This document shows positions 14,284 to 20,192 of a DNA stretch of 20,192 nt, one piece after another (the first letter of the stretch is position 1; each line of letters starts with the position of its first letter). The stretch spans positions 1-20,192 of IMG/VR virus record IMGVR_UViG_3300005664_000139. One strand, 5' to 3'. The DNA is from a virus. Under the pieces are notes generated by a model. The model was not told the DNA's origin. It was given only the letters and a program-made list of their open reading frames with translations, and searched no databases. Both the position numbers and the translations under genes were made by a program.

Positions 14284-14813
14284 TATTTTTTGTTTAAAAA
14301 TCTTTCAGCCCTATAGATAATATTGGGTGTTAATCCGCAATAAGCATCAACTCTAAAATAGTTTTCTCTTTGCCAATACATCATATCTGAATCATCATCA
14401 AATATAACATATCTTACCTCTTCCATTTTAGCTCCCAATATACCTTTATTAGTTTCTAACCAAGCTTTTATTTCACAACCTCTAGGTACAGAATAATTAT
14501 AACCTTCCATATCTGATTGAAACCATAATCTAGGTGTTCTCCCAAGCACTTTACCTGTTATTCCACCACGTCTAAGATATTCAATACATTCCTCATTTGA
14601 TTTACCAACTCTGTGACTAGAACTAAGTACTATTTCAGCACCAGTTCTATCTGTTAATTCATTTAACATATCTACACTTCTTGGACAAAAATAATCCAAT
14701 GCGTCATCACTAGGAGTTTCCCTAGTTTTTCCTGGTCCTCTTATTTCTTCATACCATAACTGATGATTTAACACACCATCTATGTCTAAAAAAATTATTT
14801 TTTTACTACTCAT
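14283..14813 (-). CDS. HAD-superfamily phosphatase (nucleic-acid-repair-like)
   Basis: This 176-residue protein starts with the HAD nucleophile motif FLDIDGVLN (Asp10, Asp12). It continues with IVLSSSHR as motif II and VIFDDDSDM as the acidic motif IV. A compact size without a large cap and the pattern LDIDGVLN...SSSHR...DDDSDM recall the HAD domain associated with RNA repair or polynucleotide phosphatases. It could remove 3'-phosphates from nicked tRNA or DNA ends, or act on small phosphates. Nearby AEP-like and PPP genes give no clear pathway. It is separated by 11 bp from the preceding gene. Confidence 0.85.
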   Translation of the reverse strand: MSSKKIIFLDIDGVLNHQLWYEEIRGPGKTRETPSDDALDYFCPRSVDMLNELTDRTGAEIVLSSSHRVGKSNEECIEYLRRGGITGKVLGRTPRLWFQSDMEGYNYSVPRGCEIKAWLETNKGILGAKMEEVRYVIFDDDSDMMYWQRENYFRVDAYCGLTPNIIYRAERFLNKK

Positions 14814-14824
14814 TATTTTAATTA

Positions 14825-15403
14825 TTAAGGGATAAACAATAAGGTTGGATTATTTTTGTGAATTTCGACATCTGAAAATTGCTTTTTAAATTTCTCAGTA
14901 TTGAAGGGGGTTGTGATAAGATGAAAACCACTTTTAGTTGGTATAATATGTGAACATTTATCACCAATAGGTTCTAAGTTACCGATAAAATAGATAACAT
15001 CTTGTACAAAAACCTCATCCTTTACATCAATATCTATTACCCAAAGCTTATCTTTTGAGTGATGCCTACCACATGCTGTAGTATAAGCTTTGTGAACAAA
15101 TTCTTCTTGATGATTTTTAATCATCGTTGCAACTTGTTCCAAATGCTCTAAAGCTACTACTTTACTATCTCTTCTTCCAGGATGAATATAAATTCTACCT
15201 TTAGTAGAATTAGCAATTTCTTTCATCTCCTGCTCTTTTTTTTCCAAATACTCTAAAGAATAAACAAAATAGGCTTTGACCATTCGATTATTTTTAGTGA
15301 GTTTGTCAATATCCTTACTTCTCTGTATAATTTGTATATAATAAAACTTGGTTGGATCACTAAAATCCAACCAAGTCTTAAACTTTTTAAAATTGTCAAT
15401 CAT
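14825..15403 (-). CDS. Protein with primase-like (AEP) motifs
   Basis: This 192-residue protein has KLWVIDIDVKDE (119-130) with a strand-ending D-x-D (124-126), followed about 30 residues later by IPTKSGFHLITTPFN (154-168). DxD followed by SGxH matches motifs I and II of archaeo-eukaryotic primases. An N-terminal segment GRIYIHPGRRDSKVVALEHL precedes it, and DIHKNNPTLLF-type C-terminal conservation (here EIHKNNPTLLF) follows. A third AEP acidic motif is not apparent, and the protein is short. The region resembles an uncharacterised phage and bacterial family, so a nucleotidyl-transferase role is only a hypothesis. It overlaps the upstream gene by 4 bp. Confidence 0.8.
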   Translation of the reverse strand: MIDNFKKFKTWLDFSDPTKFYYIQIIQRSKDIDKLTKNNRMVKAYFVYSLEYLEKKEQEMKEIANSTKGRIYIHPGRRDSKVVALEHLEQVATMIKNHQEEFVHKAYTTACGRHHSKDKLWVIDIDVKDEVFVQDVIYFIGNLEPIGDKCSHIIPTKSGFHLITTPFNTEKFKKQFSDVEIHKNNPTLLFIP

Positions 15404-15750
15404 TTCTTTTCTTTAAAGCAATCATAAAGATAATCAATAGGATGTCCTACAAAATTTTCACCAGTAACTACATCGTAATAATCACCTAAACTATCTGTAA
15501 ATTTTGGTAGAAGGTATCGTAATGAAAATTCATACCAATGAACAAAAATACCATCATCAAAAGGAGCATTTTCCATCTTCGAAAGAAAAATGTGATTGGA
15601 TTTTCGAAATTGATTAACTTCCCAACCGTAATAAGAGCCAATGTCTAAATCTTGGTCATCCCAACTTACGCGTTTATATTCTGGAAAAAGTTTTTTTAAC
15701 ATTTCCAATAATTCATCTTTCTGTTCTTCAGTTATTGTTATAGGTGTCAT
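15400..15750 (-). CDS. Hypothetical acidic protein
   Basis: This 116-residue protein has no recognised domain. It begins ITEEQKDELLEMLKKLFPEYK and is rich in aromatic and acidic residues (GIFVHWYEFSLRYLLPKF). It overlaps both neighbours by 4 bp (ATGA-type junctions), which supports its being real. No catalytic or binding motif is visible. Confidence 0.8.
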   Translation of the reverse strand: MTPITITEEQKDELLEMLKKLFPEYKRVSWDDQDLDIGSYYGWEVNQFRKSNHIFLSKMENAPFDDGIFVHWYEFSLRYLLPKFTDSLGDYYDVVTGENFVGHPIDYLYDCFKEKK

Positions 15751-15947
15751 TTCTTTTTACTTTCTTTTAAATATTCTTCAAATGTCAGATCTGGTAAACA
15801 TCGACATATCTTAATCCATTTGTTATCTCTAGTGATTTTATACACTTCACCACCCCACTTAGAAAAACAATCAAAACCATCATTTTTCAATAAGTAAACT
15901 CTTAATTGTTTAAAAGATCTCGGTCTAGTAGATTTATTTGTGCTCAA
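15747..15947 (-). CDS. Small basic hypothetical protein, TTG start
   Basis: This 66-residue protein is basic at its start (STNKSTRPRSFKQLRVYLLK) and contains two cysteines in KICRCLP. The start is TTG (15947-15945), overlapping the TGA of the prs C-terminal gene. No ATG exists in the frame, and the alternative would be an upstream ATT. Its tail overlaps the next gene by 4 bp. No function is recognised; a short DNA-binding protein is possible from its charge. Confidence 0.72.
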   Translation of the reverse strand: MSTNKSTRPRSFKQLRVYLLKNDGFDCFSKWGGEVYKITRDNKWIKICRCLPDLTFEEYLKESKKK

Positions 15948-16423
15948 AATACATCTAATTGTTTAACAAATTTTTCATATTGCATATCCCCATCTCTTTG
16001 AGTTAAAGCATCTCCATAACTATTAGTACAATAAATACCATCAAAATATTGAGAAAGTTCTTTAAAACCTTTACTAAAAATTCCATGCGTAACTATGAGG
16101 TAGATTTTTGAATTAAAATTAGTTTTATCATACACTTCAAACCTATTTTTAATAGATTTTGCAACATTGATAAAAGTAGCACCTCCATCACAAATATCAT
16201 CAATAATGATAAAATCTTTATTTTGAGTTTTAGCTGTAGAGAAAGGTACGTAAGTTTTAGTCAATTTACCATCAACATCTCTATCTTTACTACAAGTAAT
16301 AATATCTCCTTTATAACCAATTTGTTCAGCTAATTTGTAGATTTTCTTTAGAGATCCGCTGTCAGGGGCTATGAGTATAAATTTATCATTTATATCTTGT
16401 TTTAATTTGTTTGTATCTGTCAT
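15944..16423 (-). CDS. prs: Ribose-phosphate pyrophosphokinase-like, C-terminal half
   Basis: This 159-residue protein is the C-terminal domain of a Prs-like enzyme. It starts IAPDSGSLKKIYKLAEQIG (18-36), the beginning of the second phosphoribosyltransferase-fold domain. It contains the PRPP-binding loop FIIIDDICDGGATF (71-84) and the VTHGIFSKG motif (111-119). It lacks the N-terminal ATP-binding domain, which is encoded at 18085-18549. The ATG (16423) lies inside the homing endonuclease gene's end (38-bp overlap). In ordinary Prs the two domains are one chain; here they must associate as separate proteins, if active. The product could make PRPP, or ADP-ribose pyrophosphate as in phage NAD+ reconstitution. 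Confidence 0.9.
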   Translation of the reverse strand: MTDTNKLKQDINDKFILIAPDSGSLKKIYKLAEQIGYKGDIITCSKDRDVDGKLTKTYVPFSTAKTQNKDFIIIDDICDGGATFINVAKSIKNRFEVYDKTNFNSKIYLIVTHGIFSKGFKELSQYFDGIYCTNSYGDALTQRDGDMQYEKFVKQLDVF

Positions 16424-17213
16424 GTTTTCTTTTTAATTTTAAGTTAGAATTATTATATAAATAATCCATTAATTTAATAACTTGTAGTCTACCAGAAATG
16501 GTAATTGTTCTAATATTATGATTTCTTTCAGGATGTCTTGTTTCTATTGAGCAGTTTATGTTTAATTCTTCTTTAAATATATTAATAAGAGAATTTACAA
16601 ATAATTCTGTTCCAACTATAGAAACTTTGTCTTTAAAATGTCCTTTAGAATTAGTAATAGTTCCGATATATCCATCTCCATCAAAGTAACCCCTAATAAA
16701 ATGAGGATATAAATCTTTAGATAACCATAAAGGAAAAACTATTTTATGAGTTTTAGCTTTAACAATTCCTAATTCCTCAAGTTTGAGAGAGATATGTTTA
16801 TTACTTATTCTGATACCGTATTTATTTGAATGATTATTTCTATAATCTTTTTCAAATATTAACTCTTTATCTGGAAAAATTAATTTATTAAGTTGCTCAA
16901 GAATTTCTCTATCATCTTCTTTTAGAATTAAAGTAACAATATTTCTTGGTCTTTTATTACAACCATCAGCATAGAGAAATCCAAGAAAGTAAGCTTTATC
17001 TTGAGAATTAATATTATCAAAATAATCTTCATTTATATCAAATCTTTGACAAGATTTTGACATATCATACTTGAATCCTCTATGCTTTAGTAATACTCTA
17101 ATTGCTACATCAGTTATTCCAAAATAAGCACTTAATTCTTTAGAACTTTTACCTTGTTTAAATAATTCTACGAGTTCAATCTTTTGTAAATCTGTTAATC
17201 TTTTTTGTTTCAT
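16386..17213 (-). CDS. LAGLIDADG homing endonuclease splitting prs
   Basis: This 275-residue two-repeat LAGLIDADG protein has YFLGFLYADGC at about residues 78-88 and FIRGYFDGDGYI at 173-184. An N-terminal helix-turn-helix (SKELSAYFGITDVAIRVLLKHRG) precedes them, the same architecture as the intronic endonuclease at 1668-2612. It lies between the two halves of prs. Its end overlaps the C-terminal half's start by 38 bp in another frame. A Bacteroidota-type promoter stands immediately upstream. It has no splice sites or group I core around it and no intein-type Cys/His-Asn junctions, so it appears to be a free-standing nuclease gene inserted in the enzyme gene. Confidence 0.93.
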   Translation of the reverse strand: MKQKRLTDLQKIELVELFKQGKSSKELSAYFGITDVAIRVLLKHRGFKYDMSKSCQRFDINEDYFDNINSQDKAYFLGFLYADGCNKRPRNIVTLILKEDDREILEQLNKLIFPDKELIFEKDYRNNHSNKYGIRISNKHISLKLEELGIVKAKTHKIVFPLWLSKDLYPHFIRGYFDGDGYIGTITNSKGHFKDKVSIVGTELFVNSLINIFKEELNINCSIETRHPERNHNIRTITISGRLQVIKLMDYLYNNSNLKLKRKHDRYKQIKTRYK

Positions 17214-17239
17214 ATTATATAGTCTTTATTATTAGACTA

Positions 17240-17271
17240 CAAAGATACGAAAAAGTTTAACAAAAAACAAA
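17240..17271 (-). promoter_or_regulatory. Bacteroidota-type promoter for the prs endonuclease
   Basis: The minus strand carries TTTG (17271-17268), a 20-base spacer and TATCTTTG (17247-17240), the full TTTG-N20-TAnnTTTG form. The endonuclease ATG is 27 bases further. A small inverted repeat TAGTCT-N8-AGACTA (17239-17220) lies around the expected start of transcription and could be an operator or a leader hairpin. Confidence 0.68.
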
Positions 17272-17307
17272 TTATTTTTAGTTATTCTTACAATTATTTA
17301 CTAACTT

Positions 17308-17336
17308 ATTGAAAATCAACAAGATTAATTTTCAAT
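17308..17336. repeat. AT-rich 9-bp inverted repeat at the end of the 256-residue gene
   Basis: The arms ATTGAAAAT (17308-17316) and ATTTTCAAT (17328-17336) are perfect complements with an 11-base loop. The repeat spans the stop of the 256-residue gene. It could form a weak hairpin that ends or stabilises the transcript before the endonuclease promoter. It lacks GC pairs and a T-run, so it is not a convincing terminator. Confidence 0.4.
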
Positions 17337-18095
17337 GTAATTTTTAATCCAGTTAAAATCTTTAATTAATTCAGGATTTGGACAATTTGAGTTACCTTTT
17401 CCATCATATGATACAGATGAACAAATAAAAATAGGTTTGCCATCTTTTGAAAATTTACCTTCTAAATATTTATAAGAAACTAAACCTTTTACTATTGATG
17501 AACCAAATAATACATTATCATTTTTATCATAAAACCTTGATATAATTTCTTCAGGAATATCTTTTTTAATTAAAATATTTCTATCCCATTTACTAAGATT
17601 AGCTTCTATGAATGCGTTAAATTGTTTATCTACATACTGTTCAGGTGTTAATTCTGATACTCCTGATTCTTCAATAACAATATAACATTTCATCCAATCT
17701 TTATCAGTATGAGTAGAAGCTAATAATAATAAAGTTTCTTCTGTATATTTTGAATAATCTTTCCAATGGTCTAATTGTTCTTGAGTATATTGATCTAAGT
17801 CATAGTGAAGTTTTCCAGCTTTAGGATGTTTAAATGTTTCAACAATTTTCCATTTATAATTCTTATATACAGGAATTTTTTCAACTAACTTTTTAGGTTC
17901 TCTTTTGTTAACAGCACTTTTTAAAGTTAAATTAGGTTCATATTTAAATTCCCAATGATGATCTATTCCACAATAATCAGGTAATTTTGTTTTAATAGGG
18001 AAAATATTTTCTCTTTTACCTGTTTCATTATTCCATTTTGTAATTTCAGAATAATGTTTTCCCCAATCTACTACATAAACATTTTTATTTTTCAT
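17325..18095 (-). CDS. Hypothetical 256-residue protein between the prs halves
   Basis: This protein belongs to no family I recognise. It starts MKNKNVYVVDWGKHYSEITKW and has LPDYCGIDHHWEFKYEP near residues 38-54. A helical middle follows (DQYTQEQLDHWKDYSKYTEETLLLLAS), and the C-terminus includes SVSYDGKGNSNCPNPELIKDF. Its ATG lies inside the last codons of the prs N-terminal gene (11-bp overlap), so it would be translated by re-initiation. It is carried between the two prs pieces along with the endonuclease, so it may be cargo of the inserted element or a gene the insertion trapped. No membrane segment is visible. Confidence 0.82.
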   Translation of the reverse strand: MKNKNVYVVDWGKHYSEITKWNNETGKRENIFPIKTKLPDYCGIDHHWEFKYEPNLTLKSAVNKREPKKLVEKIPVYKNYKWKIVETFKHPKAGKLHYDLDQYTQEQLDHWKDYSKYTEETLLLLASTHTDKDWMKCYIVIEESGVSELTPEQYVDKQFNAFIEANLSKWDRNILIKKDIPEEIISRFYDKNDNVLFGSSIVKGLVSYKYLEGKFSKDGKPIFICSSVSYDGKGNSNCPNPELIKDFNWIKNYIEN

Positions 18096-18549
18096 ATATT
18101 GAATTTAAAGCAAACTTTACTAAATCTAAGTTTGATTGTGATTTAAAATTGTTAAGACATCCTTCAAGAACAAAGGAATGTGGATCTAATACAGTTACAG
18201 ATTCAAAGTTAAGACTATTAATAATAGGACATATAACATCTTTAAGATAGTTATTTCCACCTTTTTCAAACTGGCGATCGCTTCTAGATCCCAAAAAATA
18301 TGGAGTACATAGATGTATTTCTTTTACTCCAAGATTTCTTAGAGACTTAGTAGCACAAATGATAAGTTCCAAGTCAAGAAAGTTGTTTAATCTTGATTGG
18401 ATTTCCACAACTCCATTCTTTAAAGTCGCAATAGGTACACCTAAAACTCCTACTTTTGTTAAAGTCAGATTTTGTTGTCCGTCGGGGAATTTATCCTTTC
18501 TATATTTTATATTAGATGCGTCTTTATTTGTTAAATTAAGTGTTTTCAT
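18085..18549 (-). CDS. prs: Ribose-phosphate pyrophosphokinase-like, N-terminal half
   Basis: This 154-residue protein carries the N-terminal domain of a Prs-like enzyme: KFPDGQQN (20-27), QSRLNNFLDLELI (51-63), PYFLGSRSDR (83-92) with the catalytic-loop arginines, and TVLDPHS (119-125). It stops at NSIYEK, exactly where the family passes into the second domain. Residues 141 to about 151, LDLVKFALNSI, lead naturally to the INDKFILIAPDSG start of the C-terminal half, so the two genes were once one. Its ATG overlaps the preceding 117-residue gene by 4 bp (18549-18546). The enzyme would use ATP to pyrophosphorylate a ribose 5-phosphate-like substrate. Confidence 0.9.
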   Translation of the reverse strand: MKTLNLTNKDASNIKYRKDKFPDGQQNLTLTKVGVLGVPIATLKNGVVEIQSRLNNFLDLELIICATKSLRNLGVKEIHLCTPYFLGSRSDRQFEKGGNNYLKDVICPIINSLNFESVTVLDPHSFVLEGCLNNFKSQSNLDLVKFALNSIYEK

Positions 18550-18899
18550 ATAATGTTAACAGTTGCCGCAAGTAGAGAACCTTTCTCTTTGAAAAGAAAA
18601 TGTTTATACTTTTCGTGAAATTTAAACTCTTCTGCTTTAAAAATACAAACGTTATATCCGTCGTTTTTAAGTTTAAAAAGTTCTTCTCTACCAAACCAAT
18701 CAAACAATGAATCCATAGAATCTGTACAAGATAAAAATCCACCTGCACATTCTTCATTATGGTTCATTTCTAAACCAGCACATGAAAGATCTAATTTTAC
18801 GATTTCCTGAGTAAACTCAGCGTTTTTATTGTACCAGAGACCTTTTCCATCAGGATGGTGTACTCTGAAAAATAGTTTTTCTTGCATTTTATTAATCAT
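18546..18899 (-). CDS. Hypothetical protein before the prs N-terminal gene
   Basis: This 117-residue protein starts FRVHHPDGKGLWYNKNAEF and contains GGFLSCTDSMDSLFDWFGREEL (positions about 53-75) and a charged C-terminal half. I do not recognise a family; the FRVHHPDGKGLWY...GGFLSCTDS pattern may be conserved in other phage proteins, but I cannot check. It overlaps the prs N-terminal gene by 4 bp and the preceding membrane gene by 4 bp, so it belongs to the NAD/PRPP operon. It could be a regulatory or modifying partner of that pathway. Confidence 0.83.
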   Translation of the reverse strand: MINKMQEKLFFRVHHPDGKGLWYNKNAEFTQEIVKLDLSCAGLEMNHNEECAGGFLSCTDSMDSLFDWFGREELFKLKNDGYNVCIFKAEEFKFHEKYKHFLFKEKGSLLAATVNII

Positions 18900-19105
18900 G
18901 CTTTAGGTTTACCTGGTTGAAATTCTTTTTCTAACATATCAATATTTCCGTGTTCATCACACTCATAATAAAAACTATCAGTACATCCAGGTAGATAATA
19001 AGATTCTTTACATTTTTTGTTACATTTTGGACACTTTGTTGAAAATAATGATGGTAGTAAACTTAATGTAGATAGTACGATAAAAGTTACAAATAATATA
19101 TTCAT
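18896..19105 (-). CDS. Small membrane-anchored zinc-ribbon-like protein
   Basis: This 69-residue protein begins with a hydrophobic helix (residues 1-22, MNILFVTFIVLSTLSLLPSLF). Next comes CPKCNKKC and two further cysteines, CTDSF and YECDEHG, a zinc-ribbon-like arrangement. It would be a single-pass membrane or exported protein with a small metal knuckle. It follows the 93-residue gene by 44 bp without recognisable promoter and overlaps the 117-residue gene by 4 bp. No exact function is assigned. Confidence 0.78.
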   Translation of the reverse strand: MNILFVTFIVLSTLSLLPSLFSTKCPKCNKKCKESYYLPGCTDSFYYECDEHGNIDMLEKEFQPGKPKA

Positions 19106-19149
19106 TTTAAATATTTATTAAATTATTACGAAATAGTCCTTTTGAGTTT

Positions 19150-19431
19150 TCATAATGTCATTCCTCCAAGTCTTCCTGATTTTTGAATAGAATTGTCAAT
19201 TTTTAAACTTTTAATTTCTCGTTCTGAAAGCTCTAAATAAGTACATTCTTTTTTTTTACAATTAGGATTAATACATTCGACACGTATAATACCATTTTTT
19301 TGAATATCTGTGATTTTACGAGCATTGTAGAGTGATGTTGAAACATCTGGACGTATTGTCATTGTTAACATATCCCCAACTTTGGCGTTGGGGATATGTT
19401 TAAGCTTAATTTTTATAAAAGTTTGTTTCAT
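19150..19431 (-). CDS. Hypothetical protein (93 residues), Cys pair
   Basis: This beta-rich 93-residue protein contains KVGDMLTMTIRPDVSTSLYN and a CINPNCKKKEC cysteine cluster near residues 53-63. The latter could bind a metal. No family is recognised. A perfect 14-bp inverted repeat lies in its first third. It overlaps the nicotinamide phosphoribosyltransferase-like gene by 4 bp (19431-19428), so it is translationally coupled to it. Confidence 0.82.
   Translation of the reverse strand: MKQTFIKIKLKHIPNAKVGDMLTMTIRPDVSTSLYNARKITDIQKNGIIRVECINPNCKKKECTYLELSEREIKSLKIDNSIQKSGRLGGMTL
19367..19400. repeat. Perfect 14-bp inverted repeat inside a gene
   Basis: The arms AACATATCCCCAAC (19367-19380) and GTTGGGGATATGTT (19387-19400) are exact complements across a 6-base loop. 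The repeat lies inside the 93-residue gene, about 30 bases after its start. In RNA it would be a strong stem with a GC-rich upper part. No T-run follows on either strand, so it is not a standard terminator. It may be an operator, processing site or translational block. Confidence 0.85.
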
Positions 19432-20192
19432 GAATTTTTCAATTTCTCTCTAACTTCAGTTAAAGTCGTTTGATTATAGAATTTACCATCTTCATAAATT
19501 GTTTGAAGTACATCATATATATCTTCTTCATGATTTATAGGCATACGACCAGCATCTACATATTTAGGATCACATTCTTGATATACTACATATTCTTGAA
19601 TACCAGTATCTATATTAGTTTCATCAGAAACCATACACATACCTTTTAAAGATTTCTTAGTACCATCATCAGTTACTGGGTCTTTGTAAATGTTATAGGA
19701 TTTTCTACATCTGTTTCTTTCAGAGCATCCTTCAGCTATTTTTTCACCTCTTTGTGTACATGAACAATCAGCAACTTCAAACCAAGCACCTTTAGCAGCA
19801 TAACCCATTGTGTCTCTGCTGACCATTTGGAAAGTATAGGAACCTATTCCTAGAACAATATTACTAGCAGCAAAGCCTTTAGCTTCAAGTCTTTTATAAA
19901 TTTCAACTTGTCTTTCGAGATTAATACTATCACCATAAATAGCTCCAATATGAGGATCTAATACTTTATAACCTTGTTCATTTACAGTACCACCAAAGAT
20001 ACCCCAAAGAAGTTCTATTACACCTTTAGCTTCTGGTAAATCAATATGTTCATTGTCTCTACTTCCACCAATAATAAAATATTTATCTCCAATTTTACCA
20101 GTTTTATGACCACAAATAATATCAACAGGGTCACCAGAATCAGGTCTAATTACCAATTTACCATTTCTAGCCATAATAGCTTCTTTATTAGC
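19428..20192 (-). CDS. nadV: Nicotinamide phosphoribosyltransferase-like, 5' end cut by window
   Basis: The frame is open to the window edge; the visible 254 residues are the C-terminal half of an approximately 490-residue NAMPT-type enzyme, so the Met at 20174 is internal. Motifs are LVIRPDSGDP (about residues 13-22), GAIYGDSINLERQVEIY, and the GIGSYTFQMVSRDTMG loop that corresponds to the ribose-phosphate/NAM site. YKDPVTDDGTKKSLKGMC follows. The enzyme joins nicotinamide to PRPP to make NMN, or in phage NAD+ reconstitution joins nicotinamide to ADP-ribose pyrophosphate. A cysteine-rich insertion (19766-19707) is unusual. Its partner is the Prs-like protein encoded downstream. Confidence 0.93.
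   Translation of the reverse strand, partial: ANKEAIMARNGKLVIRPDSGDPVDIICGHKTGKIGDKYFIIGGSRDNEHIDLPEAKGVIELLWGIFGGTVNEQGYKVLDPHIGAIYGDSINLERQVEIYKRLEAKGFAASNIVLGIGSYTFQMVSRDTMGYAAKGAWFEVADCSCTQRGEKIAEGCSERNRCRKSYNIYKDPVTDDGTKKSLKGMCMVSDETNIDTGIQEYVVYQECDPKYVDAGRMPINHEEDIYDVLQTIYEDGKFYNQTTLTEVREKLKNS

Noticed and set aside
16386-18095. Group I intron or intein in the prs gene
   Set aside because: No group I core pairing, P1 guide or intein splice residues could be found, and the 256-residue gene starts within 11 bp of the prs-N stop, leaving little room for a P1 helix. A gene-in-pieces arrangement is the better explanation, though an undetected intron is not excluded.
18536-18757. Minus-strand frame of 73 codons overlapping the 117-residue gene
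   Set aside because: It shifts by a frame inside a better, overlapping gene and shows low-complexity composition.
19118-19153. An 11-codon frame starting at the ATGA stop of the 93-residue gene
   Set aside because: Too short, and no composition or spacing evidence for a real peptide.
1-20192. tRNA genes, CRISPR arrays, insertion sequences, attachment sites, or an origin
   Set aside because: I saw no cloverleaf, regular short repeats with spacers, transposase or iteron array on either strand; a tRNA scan would be decisive.

Overview
The window is a stretch of AT-rich phage DNA, most likely from a large-genome phage of a Bacteroidota (Flavobacterium-type) host. Every convincing gene is on the minus strand, genes are packed with 1-40 bp overlaps, and the content is phage replication, repair and metabolism. 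The host guess rests on three promoters of the Bacteroidota form (TAnnTTTG, two of them with a TTG about 20 bases upstream) and on host-type NAD and phosphatase genes carried by a virus. No structural, packaging or lysis genes, tRNAs or CRISPR arrays are visible.

Reading in the direction of transcription (high to low coordinates): (1) 20192-15400 is a nucleotide/NAD block. It holds a nicotinamide phosphoribosyltransferase-like enzyme cut by the window edge, small genes, and a ribose-phosphate pyrophosphokinase (Prs)-like enzyme broken into an N-terminal gene and a C-terminal gene. The two halves are separated by a 256-residue unknown gene and a LAGLIDADG homing endonuclease with its own promoter. 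This gene pair resembles the phage NAD+ reconstitution cassettes that counter NAD+-depleting defences. (2) 15403-12483 holds a protein with primase-like (AEP) motifs, a HAD phosphatase, a PPP-type phosphatase and small unknown genes. (3) 12499-6225 is the replication/recombination block: DnaB-like helicase, RecA, a Sak4-like ATPase, a probable ssDNA-binding protein, two tandem small paralogues and a DnaG-type primase. RecA to SSB looks like one unit with a promoter before recA and an intrinsic terminator after ssb. (4) 6173-1 holds uracil-DNA glycosylase followed by a tightly overlapping cassette: class I glutamine amidotransferase, an apparently dead paralogue of it, an unknown protein, a COOH-NH2 amidoligase, an ATP-grasp ligase and a further unknown gene cut by the window edge.

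The most striking feature is the amidoligase gene. It is in three exons (3568-3158, 2875-2711, 1535-1332) separated by two group I introns. The first intron is a compact 282 nt with no ORF; the second is 1175 nt and encodes a LAGLIDADG endonuclease. Joining the exons restores a 259-residue protein with the family motifs intact. The genome segment is therefore heavily colonised by homing elements, which have hit two enzymes of accessory metabolism in two different ways: introns in one, genes-in-pieces in the other.
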